Source: CAYXRK01 sp964467615 (GTDB lineage: Bacteria > Hydrogenedentota > Hydrogenedentia > Hydrogenedentales > GCA-2746185). From it: DNA of 27,041 nt. The position numbers and the translations under genes are program-made. Positions 7,276-15,209 of the stretch are shown one piece after another. The stretch covers positions 1 to 27,041 of the forward strand of contig CAYXRK010000050.1 in assembly GCA_964467615.1 (NCBI GenBank), in the 5' to 3' direction. The notes below the pieces were generated by a model, which was given only the letters and a program-made list of their open reading frames with translations, was not told the DNA's origin and made no database searches. The stretch's first letter is position 1, and every line of letters starts with the position of its first letter.

Positions 7276-8958
7276 GTGACTAAGGCACGAACTATATTCG
7301 GCTTCATCGCCATCGCGGGTATCGCGCTCGGCGCCAACCTTTTCGCGTTGGCGGGTTCCGTCTTTTCGCCGCTCGTGTTCGTGCCGCTCGTCCTTGGCGC
7401 CGGTGCTGGCGCGGCGTGGATCGTATTGCTGTTATCGACCAGGGCCGGATCGCGCGAAGGGTCGACCGTCCAAGGGCTGAATGCCGTCTTGAGCTCGCTC
7501 GTTTTTCTTGGCATCTGCATTACCGTCTACGCGTTCATCCGCAGGTCGGACGCCTCCTACGATCTGACGAAAGAAGGACTGCGCACCATATCGCCGCAGA
7601 CCATTCAGGTGCTCGAAGGTCTCGAGAACGATGTCGAAGTGTTCTGCATTTTCGTCGAGGCGGGCGATGATCGCGTCGACATCGTCCAACAGAAGACCAG
7701 GCGGTTTCTCGAGCGATGCCAACAATTCAGTGCGCGGCTCTCGGTGACGTTCATCGACCCGCAACGGGAACCCGAACGCATAGCGCAGGAACTTCGCGTG
7801 CTCCGCGTTTCGCCCGTGGGTACGGTCATGCTGCGTTCTGGAGCGCAACAGCGTGAGATACCCCTGTCCGACGTGACCTCGCGCCTCGAGGAACGCGATT
7901 TCACGAACGCGCTCATCAACGTCATTCGCGCATCGCGGCCCAAGGTCTATTTCCTCACGGGCCACGGCGAGCGGGACATCACCGATGAAGACCCAAAGAA
8001 GGGGGCCTCGGATTTTAGGCTGTGGCTACAAAAGGAAGCCTATGACGTCGAGCGTCATTTGATCGCGTACACGCACCCGGAGGTCCCCGACGACTGCTCG
8101 GTGTTGGTGATTCCAGGATACACGAGCGATTTCCGCCCTCCCGAACTGCAAGCGCTCGATACATACATCGATCGCGGCGGCCGCATTCTCTTGCTGAGCG
8201 ACCCCGCCGTCGTCCAAGACTCGGGCCCATTGCCCGCCCAGGAGCAGCTTCGCCCCTGGCTCGCGCGGCGGCTCGGCATCGAACTCGGAGCGGACGTGCT
8301 TACCTCGCCCGCCATGGGAAACGAGGCGCTCAACATCATGTTCGTGCCGGACTTCACGGTGCTTGGCAGCTGGGCGGAGGACTCGGGACGCGATTCGTCG
8401 TTTCGCGGCAGCTTCAACATGGGCCACCCGATAACGGGAGGGCTGTATTCGCAGATGGTATGGCGCGCCGTGCGCAGCGTGTCCTTCGCGGCCGAACGGC
8501 CCAAGGGTCTCTCCGGCGCCGCAATACTTCGTTCGACGCCGGATGTATGGGCCGAGACGGACATCAATCGCGTCTTCATGGATCATCACGCTTCAAAGGA
8601 AGACAGCGACAAAGAAGGCCCAATCTCGACTGCCGTAGCGGCCACGTTGCAAACTCCCGACGCCCCGGACGGCACGCGAGTTCAAGATGCCCGCGTGGTC
8701 GTCGTGGGCGATGCCGATCTGTCGGGTAACGAGGCGATCAAGCAAGTCCCGAACCATGAGTTCTTACTGAACGCGATGGCGTGGTTGTCGGAATCGGAAG
8801 ACCTCATCGCTATTCGCCCCACGGGAACGGAAGACCCTCCCGTGGTGCTATCGCTTGCAGAGCGCAAGGCAATTCTATGGATCAGCGTGCTGGGCACCAC
8901 GCAATTTGTCGCGGTGGCAGGGGTAATCATGTGGTTCCTGCGGAGGCGCAACGCGTGA
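7276..8958 (+). CDS. GldG-like ABC auxiliary protein (ABC_transp_aux family)
   Basis: 560 residues. GTG at 7276 is favoured because GAGG (7265-7268) lies seven bases upstream; GTG 7270 is the alternative. Two or three N-terminal membrane segments (GFIAIAGIALGANLFALAG, FVPLVLGAGAGAAWIVLLL, VLSSLVFLGICITVYAFI) precede DLTKEGLRTISPQT, the family's typical entry to a large periplasmic region (KVYFLTGHGERD, VLVIPGYTSDF). A single C-terminal segment, TTQFVAVAGVIMWFLRRR, anchors the other end. This is the auxiliary component of a 'gliding-motility-type' ABC system; its biochemical role is not established. It is separated from the permease by 61 bp and overlaps the next gene by GTGA. Confidence 0.86.
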   Translation: MTKARTIFGFIAIAGIALGANLFALAGSVFSPLVFVPLVLGAGAGAAWIVLLLSTRAGSREGSTVQGLNAVLSSLVFLGICITVYAFIRRSDASYDLTKEGLRTISPQTIQVLEGLENDVEVFCIFVEAGDDRVDIVQQKTRRFLERCQQFSARLSVTFIDPQREPERIAQELRVLRVSPVGTVMLRSGAQQREIPLSDVTSRLEERDFTNALINVIRASRPKVYFLTGHGERDITDEDPKKGASDFRLWLQKEAYDVERHLIAYTHPEVPDDCSVLVIPGYTSDFRPPELQALDTYIDRGGRILLLSDPAVVQDSGPLPAQEQLRPWLARRLGIELGADVLTSPAMGNEALNIMFVPDFTVLGSWAEDSGRDSSFRGSFNMGHPITGGLYSQMVWRAVRSVSFAAERPKGLSGAAILRSTPDVWAETDINRVFMDHHASKEDSDKEGPISTAVAATLQTPDAPDGTRVQDARVVVVGDADLSGNEAIKQVPNHEFLLNAMAWLSESEDLIAIRPTGTEDPPVVLSLAERKAILWISVLGTTQFVAVAGVIMWFLRRRNA

Positions 8959-10790
8959 GCTCGCGCGCTACTGTAGTGCTCGCGCTCGTGTTGGCCGCCC
9001 TCGCCGCCGCGTACTGGCAAACGGGCCGCATGAAAAACGCGGCGGACCGCCGCGCCCAACTCGCGGACCGGCTTTTCGATTTCGAGGCCGACGCCGTCAC
9101 GACGCTGTCCATCGATCGGGCCATTGACGGCGCTGTCGAGGCGATGCGGGAAACCGGCGGCGCTTGGAAACTGCTCACTCCCCTCGAGTTCGTGCCGGCC
9201 AACCAGGTCGTCTGGGGCCGCATGGCGCGCGAGTTGGCCGGGCTAAAGAAAGAACGCGTCATCGAGGAATCGCCGCAGGATTTGAATTACTACGAGCTGC
9301 ACGAACCGTTGTTGCAACTCATCGCGGGCACGAACACCAACACCATCGTCCAATTGCGCATCGGCGCGATGGAGCCGACGGACCGTTTTCGGTACGCGCA
9401 GGTGGGCGACGGTCCCGTCGTTTTGATCGACCAGAAATCGTTTCTCGAAATGGACAGGCCCCTCCTCGATTTGCGCGAACGGCACATCATCCAGACTGGC
9501 GAAGAAGGCTTGACCGGCCTCGACTTTGTCCGCGTTTACACCGGGCCGCCGGAGGGCAAAGAGCCGGGCCCGAACGACCCCGCGATAGGCGACGAATCAG
9601 TCCGCGTGTCGATCCGCAAGGGTGACGACGGCCTCTGGTGGATGCGCGAGCCGGTGGACACGCCCGCGAACCAGGAGAAAGTCCAAGCGTTAATCACGGA
9701 AATGCAATTCATGGCGGGTCAGGCCTACATCGACCAGCCCGAAGCGATCAGCGACTACGGTCTTGAACCGCCACAGGCGAAAATCACCATGTACGGCGCC
9801 GCGGACGGCAAACCGCGAACGCTCAGTCTCGGCTCGGCCGGGCAGGCCGACGACGCGGGCGGTATCTACGCACGGATCGACGGTGAACCCTCGGTGAGCA
9901 TCGTTTCGGCCAACGTGCTCACCCTATTGCCCGACACGCCCGACGCGTTTCGCGACGCCCGCGTGTTCGCGCAACAGGCTTCAGACCTCACGAAGATTCG
10001 TCTCGACGGCGCCGGTGGAGGGTGGACGTTGACCTACGCCGCCGACGCGGGATGGCGATTGACCGATCCTCCGGCGGACGATACCGACCAAAACGAAGTG
10101 TCGCGCTACATTTCGTTCTTGAAGGGTCTGAGCGGCGTGACGTTTCCAACGGAGAGACCCAATTTCGATGCGCCGTTTGTCGCTCTTTCCCTCACCACGC
10201 GTGACGGAAACGAGTACCGGATTGCCGTGGGCGAACCCATCTCCGAAACGAACCCGATGCTGTTCTACACGTTTACCACGCAGGAGTTCGTCACGTCTCT
10301 TCCCTTGAGCGCAGTGACCGCGTTGCGCGCGGATCCGTTCCAGTTCCGCCGCAAGCAATTGGTCCCATTCAAGGAGGAGGCGGCCAAGGAAATCGCGCTC
10401 GAATTCGAAGGAACGAAGTATCGTTTCGTGAAGCGCATCGACGCATGGGCCGTGTACGAGCCCGAAGACATGAAATTCGAAACGCAGTCCGACGCTACGG
10501 CGATCGTCGAGGCATTGGCGAAGACGCGCGCGCTTTCCGTGGCGAATCCTCCGCCTGCCCGCGACGTGCAAGGCGTTGACACGCCTGTGTTGTCCGCCAC
10601 GATCACGTTGGAGACCGGGCCCGGCGCTCCGCCCATGTCCTTGGGGCCGCTCGCGGTGGGCGCGCTGAAGGCCTCGGAATCGCGCGAGCGGTTCGCCGTG
10701 TTGGCTGGCCGGGACGAGGTCTTCTTCGTCGACCAATCGATCATCGACGACATTCGCACCGGGCTTGCGGGTATCGTCCCCACAAACTAA
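8955..10790 (+). CDS. DUF4340 domain protein, Gld-type ABC operon partner
   Basis: 611 residues from GTG 8955, which overlaps the previous stop codon and has CGGAGG eight bases upstream. An N-terminal membrane anchor (TVVLALVLAALAAAYW) is followed by a long soluble, mostly beta-rich region with repeated segments of the DUF4340 type, such as VTTLSIDRAIDGAVEAM, LKLLTPLEF-like GGAWKLLTPLEFVPANQ, and DYGLEPPQAKITMYG with TLSLGSAG. It is predicted to be a membrane-tethered periplasmic protein. DUF4340 proteins commonly sit last in this operon type, so it probably works with the exporter complex. Function is unknown. Confidence 0.82.
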   Translation: MSSRATVVLALVLAALAAAYWQTGRMKNAADRRAQLADRLFDFEADAVTTLSIDRAIDGAVEAMRETGGAWKLLTPLEFVPANQVVWGRMARELAGLKKERVIEESPQDLNYYELHEPLLQLIAGTNTNTIVQLRIGAMEPTDRFRYAQVGDGPVVLIDQKSFLEMDRPLLDLRERHIIQTGEEGLTGLDFVRVYTGPPEGKEPGPNDPAIGDESVRVSIRKGDDGLWWMREPVDTPANQEKVQALITEMQFMAGQAYIDQPEAISDYGLEPPQAKITMYGAADGKPRTLSLGSAGQADDAGGIYARIDGEPSVSIVSANVLTLLPDTPDAFRDARVFAQQASDLTKIRLDGAGGGWTLTYAADAGWRLTDPPADDTDQNEVSRYISFLKGLSGVTFPTERPNFDAPFVALSLTTRDGNEYRIAVGEPISETNPMLFYTFTTQEFVTSLPLSAVTALRADPFQFRRKQLVPFKEEAAKEIALEFEGTKYRFVKRIDAWAVYEPEDMKFETQSDATAIVEALAKTRALSVANPPPARDVQGVDTPVLSATITLETGPGAPPMSLGPLAVGALKASESRERFAVLAGRDEVFFVDQSIIDDIRTGLAGIVPTN

Positions 10791-10814
10791 GTACCGCTAC
10801 ACAATTGCGCGGCC

Positions 10815-11945
10815 CTAGCGCCGCGCGAGAAGAGCCGAATTCACCACCGCGCCGCCGTGCGTCACGACGCATCCCTTGAGAATTTCGTCGTCCATGTTGA
10901 GTTTGAACGACTTCGATTCCTTGTCCCAGAAATGCTCGACGAGGCTACCGAGGTTCGCGGAATACATCTGGCTTGCGTTCGCGCATACGCGCCCCGGAAG
11001 GTTGCCGAGCCCGACGATGGTGACGCCATTGACGTCGACCTCTTTGTCCAGCGCCGATCCTTCGACATTGCCGCCGCTCTCGACCGCAAGATCCACAATC
11101 ACCGCGCCCGGCTTCATCCGCGCGACGATATCGCTCGTGACAATCACAGGCGCCTTGCGCCCGAAAAGCTGCGCCGTGGTGATCACAAGATCGGCCTTCT
11201 CGCATACGCCCGCCATCGCCTCGCGCTGTTTCGCCTGCTGCTCCGGCGTCAATTCCTTCGCGTAACCTTGCGCGGTCTGCCCGGTTTCGCCGAGATCGAC
11301 CTTGACAAATTTCGCGCCGAGCGATTGCACTTGTTCCTCGACGACCGGCCGCGTGTCGAACGCTTCCACGTTCGCGCCCAGCCGCTTCGCCGTCGCAATC
11401 GCTTGCAGTCCCGCCACGCCCACGCCGATGACGAACACCCGCGACGGGGTTATCGTCCCCGCGGGCGTCATCATCATCGGGAGCACTTTGTTCATGCGCG
11501 CCGCGCCCAAAATGACCGCGACGTATCCCGCGAGGTTCGCCTGCGAACTTAGCGCGTCCATCTTCTGCGCGAGGGTCGTGCGCGGAACCATTTCCATGCT
11601 GATCGCTGTCACGCCCCGCGCCGCCAGTTGCTCCACTAATCCAGCCTCGTTGAACGGATCCAAAAAACTAACATGGACACAGCCGCTCTTGAGCGCCGCC
11701 ACTTCGCCTTCAGGCGGCTTACGCAGCCGCAAAACCATGTCGGCTTTTCCGAGTTCACCCTGCCGGTCCGCGCTGATCTGCGCGCCCGCTGTAGCGTACT
11801 CCTCGTCGAAGAATCCCGACGCGATCCCCGCGCCCGATTCGACAACAATCTCCGCGCCGCGGCCAACGAGCTTCTTCACCGTCGCCGGAACAAGTGGCGC
11901 GCGCCGCTCGCCGGGATGCAACTCTTTAGGCACAAAAATTCGCAC
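10815..11945 (-). CDS. pntAA: NAD(P) transhydrogenase subunit alpha part 1 (PntAA-like)
   Basis: 376 residues from GTG 11945, with GAGG six to seven bases upstream. The N-terminal half (MRIFVPKELHPGERRAPLVP) is the alanine dehydrogenase/PNT N-domain. The Rossmann half has GVGVAGLQAIATAKRLGA, then DTRPVVEEQVQSLGAKF and VIVDLAVESGGNVEGS, as in the NAD(H)-binding dI domain of transhydrogenase rather than alanine dehydrogenase. The length fits the split PntAA form, which needs PntAB and PntB for proton-driven hydride transfer from NADH to NADP. Neither partner is adjacent: the next plus-direction neighbours are unrelated. Partners may be elsewhere in the genome. Confidence 0.87.
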   Translation of the reverse strand: MRIFVPKELHPGERRAPLVPATVKKLVGRGAEIVVESGAGIASGFFDEEYATAGAQISADRQGELGKADMVLRLRKPPEGEVAALKSGCVHVSFLDPFNEAGLVEQLAARGVTAISMEMVPRTTLAQKMDALSSQANLAGYVAVILGAARMNKVLPMMMTPAGTITPSRVFVIGVGVAGLQAIATAKRLGANVEAFDTRPVVEEQVQSLGAKFVKVDLGETGQTAQGYAKELTPEQQAKQREAMAGVCEKADLVITTAQLFGRKAPVIVTSDIVARMKPGAVIVDLAVESGGNVEGSALDKEVDVNGVTIVGLGNLPGRVCANASQMYSANLGSLVEHFWDKESKSFKLNMDDEILKGCVVTHGGAVVNSALLARR

Positions 11946-11976
11946 GAAAGGCCTCGTTTACTGAGGGAATCATCAC

Positions 11977-12015
11977 AAAAATAAAAGGGGCCGGAGTATA
12001 AGTAACACCCCGGCC
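11977..12015 (-). terminator. Likely intrinsic terminator of the copper monooxygenase gene
   Basis: Read on the minus strand, GGCCGG (12015-12010) pairs with CCGGCC (11994-11989) across a 15-base loop and is followed by CC and a T-rich run TTTTATTTTT. The stem is only 6 bp, so strength is uncertain. Its loop contains the predicted -10 box of pntAA. Confidence 0.6.
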
Positions 12016-12023
12016 AAATGCAA
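11995..12023 (-). promoter_or_regulatory. Predicted promoter of pntAA
   Basis: On the minus strand, TTGCAT (12023-12018), a 17-base gap, and TATACT (12000-11995, 5 of 6 to consensus). Transcription would start near 11988, about 43 nt before the GTG start. The -10 box lies inside the loop of the upstream gene's terminator. Confidence 0.5.
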
Positions 12024-12041
12024 CGAATCGCTGTGTTTTTA

Positions 12042-13676
12042 CTAGTCGGCTTCCTTCGCTCCACCAACGCCGACGCGCGAGCCCTTGAACGGCATGGCCG
12101 CCTTCGTCGGATCGAGCGGCGACGGAACGGATTGACCGATAAAAATATATCCCGTGATAGCGGCGGGATCAGCAACGTTCGTGTAAACGCCGAACGGGAT
12201 TGTCCGTCCCGCGTCTTCAATCAACTTCGCGTTGATGACAGCTTCATGATCATTCAGCCAATGCACCTCGTCGGAAGTCATCGTGAGCATCTGTAGGCCT
12301 TCCATGATATAGAACGTGCCCCTACCTTCCTTCGGGAGGTGAAGCCCCCAAACCAGCTTACCCAACCCGCCGCCGATTTCGACCCGATACGATTCTTCCG
12401 CCGGATGCAGCGCCAACAACGGCCCTACGTTTTCTTGCGTGGCAACGGGCCGCGCCGCGATCCCTTCTTTCGGCACGAATTCGAAAAATCCGATATGCAT
12501 TTCCGCGTTGGACCCTTCGCCAAACACGATCTCTTGCAACGGGTCCGGATTCCCCGCCTTTTCGGCTGAGTTGTCCCAAGTCGCAAATACATCCAGACGC
12601 GATCCTTTCGGAACATCGAGTGCCTTCTCGAGGACATAGTGCCACTGCCAATTGAAATCGTAATTCGGCACGTTCAGCAGCGTGCGCGTCTTGCCATCTG
12701 GCGTCGTCAGATCGTATTTCATCGATTGGCCGCGCTGGTGCATATGCGGAAAGAACGACACGATCCGCGAATCGTTTCCGAATACATATGACGCGCGCCA
12801 CGGTTCAGACTTTTCGTTCGCCGCAATCTCAATCCCGGTATTCATCGCGAATCCGGTCGTAATTTCCTTTTTCAATTCACCCTTGCCGAAATAGATGCCG
12901 ACTTTCGAGTGGTCCCTCGTCGCCTCGCCATATGGATGGTAATGAATATTGAACGAGACCAGTTGGTCCTTCGCAAAGGGGTGGCCCGTCCCGTCCGGGA
13001 AAATCGCCGGAGGACTGCCCGCCGCCCAGATCGAAAAGATGTCTATCGACCGCCGCTCGCTCGGCTTGATCTGAACGCCTTCCGAGATGTTCGTTCCCTC
13101 GCCCATCTCAAAGAACCCCTTAAACCCGACAAGATGGTGCAACACTTTGTTGTTGCCCGGCTTTACCTCGACCGCGCGAATCCACTGGTTCTCCGGAAGA
13201 CTGAGCCGGAACGCTTTCGTGATGAATACATCGTCGCCCGTCGCAGCCACGTCGAACTCGCCCATATCAATTACGTAATCCGGCTCGCCCATCTTCCAGT
13301 CCGATGCGAATTTCGGCGCCTTCGGCATCTTGTCCAGCGGGCCACGCGCCGCGCCTTGATCGATCCACGCGAGAATCGTGTCGATGTCCTTCTGATCGAG
13401 GCTGATGTCGTTCGACATCGGGAGCGACGCCGGATCGCCGTCCCACGGCGGCATCTCGTGCAACGCCACTTTGTTCCGGATCGACTTCGCCCACGGCCGC
13501 GCTTCTTCATACGAAAGCAGCGACATCGGCGCTATCTCTCCAGGCCGATGGCAAATCACGCAGTTCTCCATAAATATCGGCGCGACGTTTTCCGTAAATG
13601 TCACCGGAGTGCCGGCGAGTGCCGCTTGGCAAACGCAAAACACCCCCAACGAAAGAACCAAAATTTGGGTCTTCAT
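12042..13676 (-). CDS. Secreted cytochrome c / copper type II (PHM-like) monooxygenase fusion
   Basis: 544 residues from ATG 13676 (GGAG eight bases upstream; GTG 13679 is an alternative). A signal peptide ends at about residue 21. A small cytochrome c domain follows with one heme site, C39-VIC-H43, and candidate distal Met in APMSLL or HEMPPW. The remaining ~400 residues resemble the two-domain copper type II ascorbate-dependent monooxygenase fold: H180-H181 in KVLHHLVGF, H245/H247 in NIHYHPYG, H311/H313 in FFPHMHQRG and M393 in AEMHIGFFEF match, by spacing and order, the CuH and CuM ligands of peptidylglycine hydroxylating monooxygenase. It is periplasmic or exported. The substrate is unknown; the fused heme may deliver electrons to copper (inference). 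Confidence 0.82.
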   Translation of the reverse strand: MKTQILVLSLGVFCVCQAALAGTPVTFTENVAPIFMENCVICHRPGEIAPMSLLSYEEARPWAKSIRNKVALHEMPPWDGDPASLPMSNDISLDQKDIDTILAWIDQGAARGPLDKMPKAPKFASDWKMGEPDYVIDMGEFDVAATGDDVFITKAFRLSLPENQWIRAVEVKPGNNKVLHHLVGFKGFFEMGEGTNISEGVQIKPSERRSIDIFSIWAAGSPPAIFPDGTGHPFAKDQLVSFNIHYHPYGEATRDHSKVGIYFGKGELKKEITTGFAMNTGIEIAANEKSEPWRASYVFGNDSRIVSFFPHMHQRGQSMKYDLTTPDGKTRTLLNVPNYDFNWQWHYVLEKALDVPKGSRLDVFATWDNSAEKAGNPDPLQEIVFGEGSNAEMHIGFFEFVPKEGIAARPVATQENVGPLLALHPAEESYRVEIGGGLGKLVWGLHLPKEGRGTFYIMEGLQMLTMTSDEVHWLNDHEAVINAKLIEDAGRTIPFGVYTNVADPAAITGYIFIGQSVPSPLDPTKAAMPFKGSRVGVGGAKEAD

Positions 13677-13700
13677 CACAAATGCTCCAAAAGTTTCGTG

Positions 13701-13721
13701 GCATGGGCTTATAGCCCATGC
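13701..13721. repeat. Perfect short palindrome upstream of the monooxygenase gene
   Basis: GCATGGGCT (13701-13709) and AGCCCATGC (13713-13721) form a perfect 9-bp stem with a 3-base loop. It lies 24 bp before the monooxygenase ATG on the minus strand, so it would be in the mRNA leader or act as a DNA site. It resembles dispersed REP-like palindromes, but only one copy is in the window. Confidence 0.6.
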
Positions 13722-13827
13722 TCTTACCCCAGATTCCCGAACTATGCACGCGCCAGTGAACCGCTCAAATGAGCTGAGATTCTACACTCGTCAGACCGGC
13801 AAAGCACCTGCACAGTTTCGGACGGGC

Positions 13828-15060
13828 CTACACCGTCGCGGTGCTTTGCGCCCCATGCCATTCATCGAGTCGCGCAACGCGATCACGCTTCGCCCAATAC
13901 CGCCGCACCCAAACGGGTCGCTGATCGGGCGGCCGGAATCGGGCGTCCTGTTCCGTGATCTCGGCGTTCCACCGGGCCAACTTCTCGAGCCCCTCGTCAA
14001 ACGCCGCCCGACTCGACGGCGGTGACGCGATCCACCGCGCCTGCGTCTCGTCTCGGTCTTCTACGAAAAACGCGCGATAGTGCGCCGGGTTGCGCATCGC
14101 CCTCCGGTGCAATATCTCGTGCTGCCACCACAACGAATCGTTCGCAACGTCCTCCGCGCGCGGCCCCACATCCACCGGCGCGTCCGCCGACACCGGCTTG
14201 AACAAACTGATGCACGGCGCGGCCGTCCCCGTAGCCCAATGCCGGCACGCATCCGGCGTCAACTCCGCGACCCACGACCCCGTCGTCTGGCTCGACGCCA
14301 ACACGCCGCCGCCGTGCACGCACGGAGCGTTCAACCCTCCGTTCGCCCACGCATAATGCGGGTGCTCGCGTCCGTCGCCGTGGTCCTGCAAGATACGAAT
14401 CATATCGCCGATGCTCGACGCACCCTCGCAAAGTCGTTGCGTTCTCGGTTGCCGCGCCCGACATCCGCACGCCGTCGTCTTGATGAAGTCCGAGTATCGA
14501 TCGTTGAATTCCGGAATCGTCAGGCCGTTCGAAATACTGCGCGCGCCTTGCACTTCCTCGATCGCCCATTTCCGTCCAGCCGTCTCCAGCACAAACGCGG
14601 TCTTCGTATCCGCGACGATAAAACTGTTGTGATACACGAACTTCTTGCTCTCGTGCCCGCACCCCCCGCCCTGCCCATACTGTTCGAGCAGCGAAGTGAT
14701 AACCTCGCACGCCGCCTTCGCCGTGTCCGCCCGCTCGAGCGCAAGACGCAGCAGGTCCATCCCGATTAGCCCCGGCGTCTTTTCGTACGGCGCCTTCGTG
14801 AACACCGCCTCGTTGCCAATCGTGACGCCGTGCTCGTTCGTGCCCATCTCCGCGCCCCAAATCCAAAATGGCGCGCTCAGCAAAACAGCATGCGTCTCAG
14901 GCACGTCCGGAATGTCGATATACGTGCAACGCACCCGCGCGCCCGCCGCGTTTGTTCGCCGGCCATGCCACTCCAGGTTCTGCCCTTCGTTCGCGTCCCG
15001 GTCCGAATTCTTCGCGAACAACACCCGCCCCGGCCGCACCACCACCATCGTGTCGCACAC
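13828..15060 (-). CDS. Secernin-like peptidase, family C69 (Ntn hydrolase)
   Basis: 410 residues from GTG 15060, with GGGGGTGA just upstream. The protein starts M-C2-DTMVV; removal of Met exposes Cys2, the expected N-terminal nucleophile of the C69 dipeptidase/secernin family. Further family signatures are LFAKNSDRDANEGQ, WIWGAEMGTNEHGVTIGNEA, KTPGLIGMDLLRLALERA and VLETAGRKWA. There is no signal peptide, so it should be cytoplasmic. Related enzymes hydrolyse dipeptides; for secernins proper the substrate is unclear. It is divergent from the oligopeptide-transport ATPases at 15210, which would make a peptide-related role plausible (inference). Confidence 0.85.
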   Translation of the reverse strand: MCDTMVVVRPGRVLFAKNSDRDANEGQNLEWHGRRTNAAGARVRCTYIDIPDVPETHAVLLSAPFWIWGAEMGTNEHGVTIGNEAVFTKAPYEKTPGLIGMDLLRLALERADTAKAACEVITSLLEQYGQGGGCGHESKKFVYHNSFIVADTKTAFVLETAGRKWAIEEVQGARSISNGLTIPEFNDRYSDFIKTTACGCRARQPRTQRLCEGASSIGDMIRILQDHGDGREHPHYAWANGGLNAPCVHGGGVLASSQTTGSWVAELTPDACRHWATGTAAPCISLFKPVSADAPVDVGPRAEDVANDSLWWQHEILHRRAMRNPAHYRAFFVEDRDETQARWIASPPSSRAAFDEGLEKLARWNAEITEQDARFRPPDQRPVWVRRYWAKRDRVARLDEWHGAQSTATV

Positions 15061-15078
15061 GTTTAATCACCCCCGTAG

Positions 15079-15096
15079 CGCCGATTTCAATCGGCG
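15079..15096. repeat. Perfect short palindrome in the secernin leader
   Basis: CGCCGATT (15079-15086), two bases TC, AATCGGCG (15089-15096). The 8-bp perfect stem ends 18 bp before the GTG start of the minus-strand secernin gene, immediately upstream of its ribosome binding site. It may be a REP-like element or a leader hairpin. Confidence 0.55.
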
Positions 15097-15159
15097 ATAT
15101 CCAATGAACCCCGGATCATACAAGAACCACTCCGAAGCACGTATCGGTCCGATCTCAAT

Positions 15160-15194
15160 CTTTGTGATCTCTGCGTTCTTTTGTGGCCATTCAA
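15160..15194 (+). repeat. Dispersed 35-bp element, copy 1
   Basis: Matches 23284-23318 at 29 of 35 positions, with a shared core TGCGTTCTTTTGTGG and the shared end ATTCAA. Both copies are in the same orientation and lie ahead of plus-strand genes. A weaker, inverted relative is seen at about 7211-7241 (AACGCAGAG and AAGGAGAACGC). Confidence 0.6.
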
Positions 15195-15209
15195 GGTATG
15201 ATCCGCGCC

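Noticed and set aside
6204..7520. 438-residue minus-strand frame opposite the permease and GldG-like genes
   Set aside because: It covers two real genes and their junction; the composition is low-complexity His/Arg/Glu with no domain.
10807..10826. GCGCGGC / GCCGCGC hairpin at the convergent DUF4340-pntAA ends as a terminator
   Set aside because: The 7-bp stem is perfect but has no T-run on either strand and includes the pntAA stop codon; it may be chance in GC-rich DNA.
12909..13772. 287-residue plus-strand frame opposite the copper monooxygenase
   Set aside because: Arg-rich antisense shadow of a gene with clear heme and copper motifs.
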